Positions 34,145-41,566 of a DNA stretch of 64,000 nucleotides are shown in pieces. The position numbers and the translations under genes were made by a program. The notes below the pieces were generated by a model. That model worked only from the letters and a program-made list of their open reading frames with translations. It did not search any database and was not told the origin of the DNA. Positions within the stretch are counted from its first letter, which is position 1. Every line of letters begins with the position of its first letter. The stretch spans positions 434,001 to 498,000 of the forward strand of contig NZ_OZ209244.1 in assembly GCF_964642095.1 (NCBI RefSeq). Direction: 5' to 3'. Source of the stretch: Fretibacterium fastidiosum (GTDB lineage Bacteria; Synergistota; Synergistia; Synergistales; Aminobacteriaceae).

Positions 34145-34990
34145 TCAACCGGCGACGATGAGCGCGCCGCTCTCGTCGATGGACTGCACCAGACCGGCAA
34201 GGCCCGTGTGGACGTTTGCCGACACGCCCTCCTGAGCGGAGGCGATGAGCGCGCCGCGCTCCACCCGGTCCCCGACGTGGACGATCGGGGCGGCGGGCTT
34301 GCCTATGTGCTGTCGGAAGGGGACGTAAACGCACTGAGGGGCAAGGGAGCGATGAGGCTCCCGGACGTGGACTCCGTGCCAGTCTCCCAGGCCAAGGCGG
34401 GCGTAGAGGCGGGACGTGGGCACGCGCCGCAGGTCGAGGAAACGCTGCGCCAGCGGCTCCATGTTGCGCTCCTTGTTCAGCCCCTTCTCCCGAAACCTCT
34501 GTTTGAACCAGCCGTTGATTCGCCTCGGAGAGAGCCCCATGGGGCACGAGAACATCTCGCACAGGCCGCAGTCGCAGCAGTTGAGGGCGCTGCCGAAGCA
34601 GCGGACGTACTCTTCGTCGGGAAGCGTCTCCTCGCGCCACACGTTTCGCATCACCTGGTGCGGCGCCACCTCGTGCCCGATGAGGTGGCGCGGGCACATG
34701 TCCGTACACATGCGGCACTGCACGCAGGCGCTGCGGGCCTGGTGCTTCATGTTCTCGATGGACAGGACCGACCGCGTGACGAGGTAGTGGTCCATCGGAA
34801 GGATCGCCAGGTTCCCCGTCGTCTTGGTGACGACGGTCCCGTCGATCGCCTTCGGGTCCGTCAGCACCCTGCCCATCATGGGGCCGCCCACCAGCACGGC
34901 GTAATCCCCTCCGACGGCGAGGTCCGCCGCGGCGATGCACTCGCGGACGTTCGTGCCCAGCGGCACGCGAAGGACGATGGCTTTTCTCGG
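34145..34990 (-). pseudogene. pduS: pduS, 5'-truncated by the prophage (RnfC-like cobalamin reductase/electron-transfer protein)
   Basis: The C-terminal part of PduS survives. It contains VPLGTNVRECI, the cluster motifs CVQCRMCTDMCP and CCDCGLCEMFSCP for two 4Fe-4S clusters, and the biotinyl/lipoyl-like end VERGALIASAQEG. The N-terminal NADH/flavin-binding region (roughly 180 residues) is missing. From about 34990 the frame runs into unrelated AT-poor sequence that gives a low-complexity N-terminus, so an ATG at 35149 is in prophage DNA. The 5' part should lie beyond the right end of the prophage. Confidence 0.8.
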
Positions 34991-35219
34991 AGAAGATGAG
35001 AGAAAGTTCCTTTGAGGGCGATTCTGGAAGTTGGCTGGTGGGGCGGGTTTGCGGGAATTGGAAATGAGAATTTGAAAACGGCGGTGGCGGAGATTTTGCC
35101 GGTTTTTCCGATTTTCGCTCGGATTTCGGCTTTTTGAAACCCTGACCATTTTAGAGCCTTCAAAAGCCCTTCAAATGTTTCAGACCCGGTTTAAAACTGA
35201 GGTTTACGAGGATGGCCCT

Positions 35220-35242
35220 GCCCCGTTGGCGGGGCTCTTTTT
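35220..35242 (+). terminator. Rho-independent terminator facing into the prophage
   Basis: GCCCC, loop GTTGGC, GGGGC followed by TCTTTTT. No plus-strand gene precedes it, so it may block host transcription entering the prophage. Confidence 0.6.
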
Positions 35243-35268
35243 GTGCCCTTTGGTCAAATTTTAGGCTC

Positions 35269-35315
35269 GACTAAGCAACCTGGAGTAAGCAACTAAAAAC
35301 ACAGGTTGCTTAGTC
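35269..35315. terminator. Perfect 14-bp inverted repeat downstream of the candidate immunity gene
   Basis: GACTAAGCAACCTG (35269-35282) and CAGGTTGCTTAGTC (35302-35315) pair perfectly. TAAGCAAC also appears a third time in the loop. On the plus strand TCTTTCTG follows; on the minus strand it lies 29 bases past the gene end. Confidence 0.5.
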
Positions 35316-35343
35316 TTTCTGTGGATAACTGGGGGCGAAAGTG

Positions 35344-35748
35344 TTACGATTCGCCCCTCTTGTCGTCCGGCCAGAACCACCAGTGAGACCGGGGGATGAG
35401 GCGACCAAACTCCTCCTCCATTCGTTCCCGATACTTCTTCCAGGTGAAACGGCTTCCTTTGGTTTCCCGGTAGCGCTGGAAGAAGATGCCCTGCTCGCGC
35501 CACCCCGCATACTTCTCAATCCAGCCGTCCAGGATGCCCCGCTCCTCCTCCGACAGTTCCGGGCGCAGGAAGTCGAACGCCGACAGCAGCTCCAGCTCCG
35601 GCCAGTCGTTCATGCGCTCCCACGGCTCCCAACCATCTTCTATCCAGAACGTCCCCGACACGGCAGCGATGTGCTCCAGGAGCTCGCGGCGGCTCATGTT
35701 GTTGTAGGATTCACGCTCTTCATCTATATAGGCATGAACCTTATCCAT
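35344..35748 (-). CDS. Candidate immunity protein for the MuF-linked toxin
   Basis: A 134-aa acidic, tryptophan-rich soluble protein (opens MDKVHAYIDEERESYNN, ends WWFWPDDKRGES). No named domain recognised. Its ATG lies inside the end of the MuF-toxin gene, overlapping 25 bases, so the two are translationally coupled. Small, acidic and directly downstream of a toxin-like C-terminus is the typical position of immunity proteins. The assignment is by context only; it could also be an unrelated phage head accessory gene. Confidence 0.55.
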   Translation of the reverse strand: MDKVHAYIDEERESYNNMSRRELLEHIAAVSGTFWIEDGWEPWERMNDWPELELLSAFDFLRPELSEEERGILDGWIEKYAGWREQGIFFQRYRETKGSRFTWKKYRERMEEEFGRLIPRSHWWFWPDDKRGES

Positions 35749-37082
35749 TTCATCACGCCCCTCGCGTTTTCCAGTTTCAGGGAGATGTCGTAGCCCCTCA
35801 GCAATGTCTCAAAACGCTTGTTGTTCGGCCTGAAGAACGTTGCGAACTGCTGCCCCTTGAGGTTGATGACCGCCGTTTCCTGAGTGCGTTCATCGCGGAA
35901 GATCAGGACCGGATATGGATGCTCCTTCTTCCGGATCACCAGATACACGTCCCGACCGGCTCGGCGCACCAGTGAAACAAGTCTTTGATTATACTCCTCC
36001 AGTGTCCGAAAGCCCATCTCCCTTTCCCCATGAGTTTTGAAGTGGACAAAAGCAGTTGGATGCTGGCGTCCATCGCCTCCGCGGGAGCGCTCCCAAACTC
36101 TCGGATGCGTACCCCACCGGGCGTTGCGGGCATAGTCGAGGAGCCTGGGTATCTCCCTTTTGGGGGCCTCCCCGTCAATGACCCAGTGACTGGCCTTCTG
36201 CCAGGTGTCGGCGGGCTCGAAGTGTGCCACCGTCGTGGTGCGGCACCGGAAGTGATACGGCGGCATCCCCACGCCCTGAGCGACGATCTTCGAGGTCTTC
36301 GGCTCCAGCAGCACCGCCGCCTCGCTGGCGCCGGACAGCATCGGCTGCGCCTTCCTGGCGGCCTTCATGTCCAGCTTTTTCGCCGCTTCCAGCAGGCGCT
36401 CCTTCTGGCTCGATAAGGCTGACGTCGGGATGATGCGGCCGTGCAGGTGGCGGCATATCGGGCTGGTGCGCTCGTCCAGCACCGCGACGATCTCTACGTA
36501 CTCCACGCCGGCGCGCTCGTAACCCGTGACGTGCCCTATCTCCGCAATCCGCGTGGCGTTGTGGTCGGCCAGCAGGTCGAAGTACCCCTGCATGGTGGGT
36601 TCCTTCGACGTCAGGAAACGCTCCAGCCTCGCGGCCAGCTCGATGCGGGTCTTCCCCTCGGTGAAGTACTCGTTCAGCGCCTCCACCATCTCGTCCTGAA
36701 GCCAACGGGTGTAAGAGTTTTGCACCCAGAAGAGCGTCTGCCCCCGCAGGACGTCCAACGCCTCCATGTCCGGTAGCGTGAAGGAAAAATCGGCCGAGAC
36801 GGCCTGAAGTCCTACGCGGTACGCGGCCACGTCCGCCTGCCAGACGGGGCGGCGGGCCGCCTCCGCCAGCCCCATGCCGAGGTATCCCTCCGCCCTGCCG
36901 ACGAGCCGGCCCAGTTCCGCCTTGCTGGGCGACTCCTGGAGGCCCAGCGTCCGCCCATCCTCCAGCACGTCGAACAGGAGCGCCCGCCTCTGTTCCGTCC
37001 AGGTCTTGGATAGCGCCGTCTTGAGCGCCAGGATGATGGCGTTCAGAGGCAGCGCCGTCTTACGAACGGTATGGGGCGTCAA
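35724..37082 (-). CDS. MuF-type head morphogenesis protein with C-terminal toxin-like domain
   Basis: A 452-aa protein. Residues about 1-290 are a phage Mu F-like/SPP1 gp7-like minor head protein (YERAGVEYVEIVAVLDERTS, CRHLHGRIIP, MPPYHFRCRTTT are characteristic). The last 150 residues contain DVYLVIRKKEHPYPVLIFRD and GQQFATFFRPNN, resembling BECR-fold (barnase/RelE-like) nucleases attached to MuF proteins. A downstream overlapping gene may give immunity. TTG at 37082 with GGAGGTAAG upstream is the likely start. The nuclease call is by pattern and not proven. Confidence 0.75.
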   Translation of the reverse strand: MTPHTVRKTALPLNAIILALKTALSKTWTEQRRALLFDVLEDGRTLGLQESPSKAELGRLVGRAEGYLGMGLAEAARRPVWQADVAAYRVGLQAVSADFSFTLPDMEALDVLRGQTLFWVQNSYTRWLQDEMVEALNEYFTEGKTRIELAARLERFLTSKEPTMQGYFDLLADHNATRIAEIGHVTGYERAGVEYVEIVAVLDERTSPICRHLHGRIIPTSALSSQKERLLEAAKKLDMKAARKAQPMLSGASEAAVLLEPKTSKIVAQGVGMPPYHFRCRTTTVAHFEPADTWQKASHWVIDGEAPKREIPRLLDYARNARWGTHPRVWERSRGGDGRQHPTAFVHFKTHGEREMGFRTLEEYNQRLVSLVRRAGRDVYLVIRKKEHPYPVLIFRDERTQETAVINLKGQQFATFFRPNNKRFETLLRGYDISLKLENARGVMKWIRFMPI

Positions 37083-37218
37083 CGCGCCTTACCTCCTCCT
37101 CCAACGTCCTGAACCAGGCGCGGCAGGCCTTGCACTGGCGAATCCGCTCGACGCTGTCGCCGAGGTCGTTCGTCACGCGCACGCCGGTCTTGTCCGCGCC
37201 GCACTTCGGGCATCGCAT
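37060..37218 (-). CDS. 52-aa zinc-ribbon protein (Com/NrdR-like)
   Basis: Opens MRCPKCGADKTGVRVTND and contains RQCKACRAWFRTLEEE, so four cysteines in two CxxC pairs form a zinc ribbon resembling the N-terminus of NrdR and phage Mu Com. Its start directly follows the terminase stop and its end overlaps the MuF gene start by 23 bases. Mu Com regulates translation of mom; here a regulatory or head-gene coupling role is inferred. Too short for most gene calls. Confidence 0.65.
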   Translation of the reverse strand: MRCPKCGADKTGVRVTNDLGDSVERIRQCKACRAWFRTLEEEVRRVDAPYRS

Positions 37219-38817
37219 CTATCCCACCACCTTGAAGTTTCTTGCCGTCAACACGCGCCTCCGTCCCCCGAACTCCTTCACGGCCAGGGCCAGCGCCCAG
37301 AAGAGATCCGCGTGCTTGATCTGCTCGTTCCTGTCCGCGTCGTAGGTGAAGCCCTTTTCCGTGGGCTTGCGCTTGATGGCATGGAGCTGCATCACCAGGT
37401 CGCGGTCGTTCGGGATGCGGATGCGCTGCGTCTCGAACAGCTTTTTGACCGACAATGCCATCTCCTCCTTCTTCTCCCGTGTGAAGTGGACGCGCTCGAC
37501 CTTTCCGGGATAGAGGCGCTGCATGTCCTCGGAGAGCTGCATCCCGATGCCGGTAGCGTCCATTGCCAGGCGCCGTATCTTCCAGCCCTCGACCAGGCCG
37601 GCCATGTGGGAACGCTGGCCGTCAAAGGCCATGCGCGCCAGCGTCTCCATGTGCCGGACGAACACCAGCTTCTCTGCCTCCACCTGGAGCTGTTCGGCCA
37701 GGACGATGGCCGTCACGTCCTTGGTGCGGCCGATGTCGACGCCGCCGTTCACCCAGGCCGAGACGTGGCGTAGGCAGTCGTCGTCGAGCACCGCGCGGAC
37801 CTCGTCCGGCTGCAGCAGACAGAGTTCGTCGGCGAAGAACCGGCACTCGTAGGCTTGCGCGAAGGTTATGGCGTCGAACAGACCGCGCAACTCCTCGATG
37901 TCCACCTGATGACCGTCCTTCACTGCATCGTAGATCGTCACTGTGTGGCGGGAGAAGCGCGGGTATTTGTCCGGGTTCGTGACGATTTCCCCGAACATGT
38001 CCGTCTCGGTGTAGGGCGTGCTGGTGACGGTGAGGCGCTTTCCTTTCGTCGTTGCAGCGGGCACGGCAGCCTGCCACATAAGGCGGCCGCGCATGTGCCA
38101 CGCGAACTCGTCCAGGTAGACGTCCCCGGTGTAGCCCTGCACGGTGCGCGGGTTGCAGGGCAGGAAATACGCAATGGCTCCACCGGGGAAAATGATATTG
38201 CCTCCATCCTCCAGGTAATCCACGTCCAAGTCTTTGCACCACTTGACGGCGTAGTTCCGCACGATGTCGGACTGATCCTGAGAGGCCGAGATGACAATCT
38301 GGTTATCACCTCGTTCAATCGCGCCCAGCAGGACCTCGAGCCCCAGCAGGAAGGAAAAGCCGATCTGGCGGCTCTTCAGGCAGACGCGAAAACGCGAGTC
38401 GTCCAGTAGGAACGAGCGCTGGTAAGCATAGAGCTTATCCAGCGCTTTCTCCTTGATATCCCCGATGACCTGGGCGTCCAGACCGGGCGGCGGGTCCCCT
38501 TTTTTTCGTTTCCGTCCCTTTTTCTCCCTGGCCTCCCTGGCTGCCGACCGTTCCATCCGCTCGACGGCCCTGGTGAGCTTGTCCAACTTCCGGGCCTGAG
38601 CCTCAGAGAGGGGCTCGTCGGATGCGCCGATGGCGGCAATCTGGCGCTTCACGCCCTCGATGCTCTCGTCCGCCGTCTCCTCGTCCCATTGGTACCGGGC
38701 GCGCCAGCGAAACACCGTATCCGGGTTGAGGTTCAGCTTCTCCGCCACCTCGTTGCAGCTCCAGCCGGAGCAGTACAGGCGTTTTGCCTCGCGCTTGATG
38801 GCTTCGCTGTAGGCCAT
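37219..38817 (-). CDS. Phage terminase large subunit with N-terminal HTH
   Basis: A 532-aa DNA-packaging motor. Residues 1-45 are a helix-turn-helix (SGWSCNEVAEKLNLNPDTVFRWRARYQW) like the terminase-5/gpP type, then a charged linker with a lysine-rich tract. The ATPase has a Walker A-like LKSRQIGFSF and Walker B VYLDEFAWH, with coupling STPYTETD. The nuclease domain includes GVDIGRTKDVTAIVL and DATGIGMQL. A separate small terminase is not seen, so the HTH may replace it. It begins directly after the gemA stop. Confidence 0.88.
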   Translation of the reverse strand: MAYSEAIKREAKRLYCSGWSCNEVAEKLNLNPDTVFRWRARYQWDEETADESIEGVKRQIAAIGASDEPLSEAQARKLDKLTRAVERMERSAAREAREKKGRKRKKGDPPPGLDAQVIGDIKEKALDKLYAYQRSFLLDDSRFRVCLKSRQIGFSFLLGLEVLLGAIERGDNQIVISASQDQSDIVRNYAVKWCKDLDVDYLEDGGNIIFPGGAIAYFLPCNPRTVQGYTGDVYLDEFAWHMRGRLMWQAAVPAATTKGKRLTVTSTPYTETDMFGEIVTNPDKYPRFSRHTVTIYDAVKDGHQVDIEELRGLFDAITFAQAYECRFFADELCLLQPDEVRAVLDDDCLRHVSAWVNGGVDIGRTKDVTAIVLAEQLQVEAEKLVFVRHMETLARMAFDGQRSHMAGLVEGWKIRRLAMDATGIGMQLSEDMQRLYPGKVERVHFTREKKEEMALSVKKLFETQRIRIPNDRDLVMQLHAIKRKPTEKGFTYDADRNEQIKHADLFWALALAVKEFGGRRRVLTARNFKVVG

Positions 38818-39219
38818 TTACACCTCCGCATGTTCTTCGTTGTACTTCAGGATGCGCTCCAGGCCGGTGATGACGTTTCGTGCCTGCTCCACCGTCAGCC
38901 AGCGGACCTCGTCGACGCCCGTCACCCTGCGCAGCCACGCACTCAGGTTCTCCGGCTTCCATCCGAAACTGCGCGTCATGGCCATGATCTTTCGGTACTG
39001 CGGCTCGGTGAGCCTGTCGGGCCCCAGTCCGGCCGCTCGGCGGCGGAGCTCGCCGATGAACAGCTCCGCCTGGGCATAGGTGAGCGCGGACATCCGCTCG
39101 GCCTCGAACATCCCGAAGATGGCCGCGTACAGCTCGTCCCTCTGGATGCCGAGCTGTTTCCGGGCTATCGACCAGATGATCTTCTTCTGTGCTGCCGTTA
39201 TGGTCTTGACCTGCACCAT
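38818..39219 (-). CDS. GemA-like regulatory protein (Mu gp16 family)
   Basis: A 133-aa protein of the DUF1018/GemA family, which in Mu affects host gene expression and DNA supercoiling. Segments: KKIIWSIARKQLGIQRDELYAAI, SFGWKPENLSAWLRRVTGVDEVRWLT as remembered for the family. ATG 39219 has AAGGAGGTGTG directly upstream; the longer frame to 39378 is unlikely. It abuts the terminase gene. Confidence 0.8.
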   Translation of the reverse strand: MVQVKTITAAQKKIIWSIARKQLGIQRDELYAAIFGMFEAERMSALTYAQAELFIGELRRRAAGLGPDRLTEPQYRKIMAMTRSFGWKPENLSAWLRRVTGVDEVRWLTVEQARNVITGLERILKYNEEHAEV

Positions 39220-39319
39220 GCACACCTCCTTCGGCTGCTCATCAGACCCCGGACGCCGCTCCGGGATGACGCCCTCAACCGCCTTGGTCGAGGGCGTTTC
39301 GCAATGGGAAGGATACGGC

Positions 39320-39769
39320 CTAATTCTCCGCCAGCTTCTCCTGGGATATCTCGTAATAGAACTCGTCCTTCTCGACACGCTGGACGCCCACCAGTTCCAG
39401 GCGCTCCTTTGGCCACTCGGACATCGCTTCCTTGTCCGGCTCCTCCTTCACGCGGATGGCGTCCCTGAAGCCGTACTCCTTGAGCTTGCCCAGGACCTCC
39501 TTCCACGTGGAGCAGATTTTCTTGAGTGTTGCCAGCGACGTGCTCTTGCGGAACCCGATGGTTCCGAAGCCCAGGTCGCGGCTCTTGCGCTCCAAAAGCG
39601 GCGCGATCTCGTCCTGAGTGTTCTTCTTGAGGGCGTCGATGTCCTCGTTGAGCTGCTGGTTCGCCGCCGCAACCGCTCGGTCGATCTCCGCGATCTCCGC
39701 CAGGGCGTTGTCGGCCTCGGTCAGGTCCCGAATGGGGGCGATGATCTGCTTCGGTTTCTCTCGCGCCAT
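39320..39769 (-). CDS. gam: Host-nuclease inhibitor Gam family protein
   Basis: A 149-aa protein of the Mu Gam family that binds double-stranded DNA ends and protects them from host RecBCD-like nucleases. A coiled coil (residues 20-65) is followed by the conserved LGFGTIGFRKSTSL and a C-terminal VEKDEFYYEIS. Start ATG 39769 overlaps the preceding gene stop by one base. The order Gam next to MuB-type genes is as in Mu. Confidence 0.85.
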   Translation of the reverse strand: MAREKPKQIIAPIRDLTEADNALAEIAEIDRAVAAANQQLNEDIDALKKNTQDEIAPLLERKSRDLGFGTIGFRKSTSLATLKKICSTWKEVLGKLKEYGFRDAIRVKEEPDKEAMSEWPKERLELVGVQRVEKDEFYYEISQEKLAEN

Positions 39770-39933
39770 TACCAATCCCGTCCTTTCAATGCGGTGTATT
39801 TTGTTCTGACGTAGGGGCCATCGACGTAATCCAGCCAGCGGGGCGGCTCCTGCTCCGTCGCCGCCAGAAGAAGCTCCAGAACGCAGAGCAGCGCGACCGC
39901 GGAAAATCCGGTACACAACGAAATGGCCAACAT
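39769..39933 (-). CDS. 54-aa membrane-segment phage protein
   Basis: A small frame opens MLAISLCTGFSAVALLCVLE, with one hydrophobic helix, then a charged tail (YVDGPYVRTKYTALKGRDW). GGAGTC precedes the ATG; the stop overlaps the gam start (TAATG), which supports translation. No homologue recognised. Confidence 0.5.
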   Translation of the reverse strand: MLAISLCTGFSAVALLCVLELLLAATEQEPPRWLDYVDGPYVRTKYTALKGRDW

Positions 39934-39935
39934 TT

Positions 39936-40235
39936 TTATCCGACTCCTTTCATAATCTCGATTTCCTTTATGTTTGTGAGATACATATCCTGATAGTCAT
40001 CAAATTCGATGGACGCTTTCTGGCCGATGTGCCCGTTCAAGATGGCCTGGGCTTCCCACTCATGGCGGGCCACATCCAATAAAGGGTCTTCGTCTCGCGT
40101 CTCCATAAAGTCTCGGATAAGCTTTTTTGCCTGTTCTTCAGCCGTCTTTTCATCCTCCGCTTCTATCTCGATCGCGAAGGGGCTAAGCACTGTGAAGGTG
40201 GCCTCGCAGGCAACTTTCATTCTGAATTTCTTCAT
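39936..40235 (-). CDS. Uncharacterised prophage early protein
   Basis: A 99-aa acidic protein; opens MKKFRMKVACEATFTVL and has an internal amphipathic helix (EDEKTAEEQAKKLIRDFM). GGGAGCC precedes the ATG. It lies between the MuB-like gene and the 54-aa gene in a tight operon. No domain recognised. Confidence 0.65.
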   Translation of the reverse strand: MKKFRMKVACEATFTVLSPFAIEIEAEDEKTAEEQAKKLIRDFMETRDEDPLLDVARHEWEAQAILNGHIGQKASIEFDDYQDMYLTNIKEIEIMKGVG

Positions 40236-40236
40236 G

Positions 40237-41148
40237 TCAGGCTCCCTTTACATGGCCGCTGGCGGCGAAGAGGAACCGCAGGGCCTCCACCATGTTGTCG
40301 CCCAGCTGCCGGGCGATGTGCGCCGCCTTCTCCACGAAGCGCATGGAGCCGTTCTTCGGGGCCAGGGACAGGGCCCGCCGCGCCCCCTCCGTCTCCGGAT
40401 CGACGCCCAGGTTTGCCATGTAGTGCCCCAACTCCCGCGCCGACGGGGCGCTCGCGCGTCGGAACATATCGATGCGGCTGGTCACGTAGGTCTCACCTAC
40501 CGTTCGGAGCGCGGTGTCGAAGCTCTCCAGCCCGATGAGGGAGACGCCGATTCCGGCCTCCTTCACCTCCCGAAAGACGGATATCTTCTTGAGTATCTTT
40601 GGCCGGCTGCCGTCCGTCACCAGCAGGTCGGCCTCGTCCACCAGCAGCATCCGCACGCCGCCCTCAAGAAGCGCCCGGATGGCCCTTCGGAGCCTCTGGC
40701 TGTTGCTACCATAGCAGGGCGTTCCGGTCAGTTCCAGCAGGGCGTCGATGACGTCGCCCATACACATGCCGTCGGCGCAGCGCAGGTACAGGACGTCGGA
40801 GTATCCCTCTTTGAAGTTCAGGGCCGTGTAGGTCTTCCCTATTCCGGACGGGCCGACCACGACGGAGAACCCCCGCGTCGCGTAGGTGAGGCCCAGCATG
40901 GACTGAATGAGCTTCTGCCCGTCCGTGAACCACGCCTCACGAACCTCCTGCCGTTCCCTCTGGGCCTTGCGGTAAGCGACGAGCGACGCCTCAATCTCCC
41001 CAATCACCTCCGGACGGCCTTTGTACTTGCCGCCAAGGGCCTGCGAAACGGTCCCGGTGGACTTCCCGGAGATTCGGGCGACGTCCGCGTTGCTCAGCCC
41101 AAGGGCCTGTATAACTTCCTGAAGCTGGTTTATCTCGTTGCTTTGCAT
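40237..41148 (-). CDS. MuB-like transposition target-selection ATPase
   Basis: A 303-aa AAA+ ATPase. An N-terminal lambda-repressor-like HTH (LGLSNADVARISGKSTGTVSQAL) is followed by Walker A GPSGIGKT and Walker B MLLVDEADLL, with sensor-like VSLIGLESFD. It should deliver target DNA to the MuA transposase and activate it. ATG 41148 has AAGGAGGGGAAG directly upstream; the frame to 41247 is longer by 33 unrelated residues. It lies downstream of MuA as in Mu. Confidence 0.88.
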   Translation of the reverse strand: MQSNEINQLQEVIQALGLSNADVARISGKSTGTVSQALGGKYKGRPEVIGEIEASLVAYRKAQRERQEVREAWFTDGQKLIQSMLGLTYATRGFSVVVGPSGIGKTYTALNFKEGYSDVLYLRCADGMCMGDVIDALLELTGTPCYGSNSQRLRRAIRALLEGGVRMLLVDEADLLVTDGSRPKILKKISVFREVKEAGIGVSLIGLESFDTALRTVGETYVTSRIDMFRRASAPSARELGHYMANLGVDPETEGARRALSLAPKNGSMRFVEKAAHIARQLGDNMVEALRFLFAASGHVKGA

Positions 41149-41210
41149 ATCTTCCCCTCCTTGTGGTACCCTTGGAGCGTCGCCACGGTTTTCTAAACGA
41201 GGTGGTTCCC

Positions 41211-41402
41211 GTGGGGGTACTCGATAAAGAAAAAATTGATCTTCCATGTCCTGAGTGCGGGCGAGATATTGCCGTTACCTTCGGCGATATCCAAAAGAAG
41301 AAGTCTTTGCGGTGTAATCGTTGTGGCGCAACGGTTACAATCGATTCCAGCTCTGCCCGGAAAGCCTTGAAAGCTCTGGAGTCCATGTTCTCTAAGCTTT
41401 AG
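41211..41402 (+). CDS. Small zinc-ribbon protein on the opposite strand
   Basis: A plus-strand frame from GTG 41211 gives 63 aa with CPECGRDIAVTFGDIQ and CNRCGATVTIDSSS, a four-cysteine zinc ribbon. GGTGG precedes the GTG. It lies antisense to the direction of MuA/MuB, in the gap between them, and ends 11 bases inside the end of the convergent 50-aa gene. Probably a small DNA/RNA-binding protein, function unknown. Confidence 0.6.
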   Translation: MGVLDKEKIDLPCPECGRDIAVTFGDIQKKKSLRCNRCGATVTIDSSSARKALKALESMFSKL

Positions 41403-41544
41403 ACTTTCCCCTCTTTACCGTGGCGACAATCGTGAATTCAGGCTGACAGTCCATGAGTGCGTTTAAAGCCTCAAGCCATCTCCTGTATTTCTTGAATCCT
41501 CTTGCAGAAAGGTGTATCCTTGCGACAGCTTTCCCCCTTTTCAT
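41392..41544 (-). CDS. 50-aa basic protein between MuA and MuB
   Basis: Opens MKRGKAVARIHLSARGFKKY, very basic. AAGGAGGTG precedes the ATG at a good distance, and it begins 22 bases after the MuA stop, so it fits the early operon. It overlaps the opposite-strand zinc-ribbon gene at the 3' ends. No homologue recognised. Confidence 0.55.
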   Translation of the reverse strand: MKRGKAVARIHLSARGFKKYRRWLEALNALMDCQPEFTIVATVKRGKSKA

Positions 41545-41566
41545 CTTCCGGCACCTCCTTTCTCCG

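Larger units (their letters stand above)
35000..35343. other. Prophage left-end region, non-coding
   Basis: No gene is seen. It contains related AT-rich stretches (GATTTTGCCGGTTTTTCCG, GATTTTCGCTCGGATTTCGG), possibly transposase-binding repeats. It also has the terminator at 35220-35242 and the hairpin at 35269-35315 listed separately. Confidence 0.4.

Noticed and set aside
34145..35149. Full 334-aa frame for pduS starting at ATG 35149
   Set aside because: The first 50 residues (Arg/Asn/Pro-rich) come from phage-end DNA and match nothing in PduS; treated as readthrough of a truncated gene.
39268..39300. Hairpin ACGCCCTC/GAGGGCGT between gam and gemA
   Set aside because: Short, no T-tract, inside an operon; possibly a processing site but not enough support to list.
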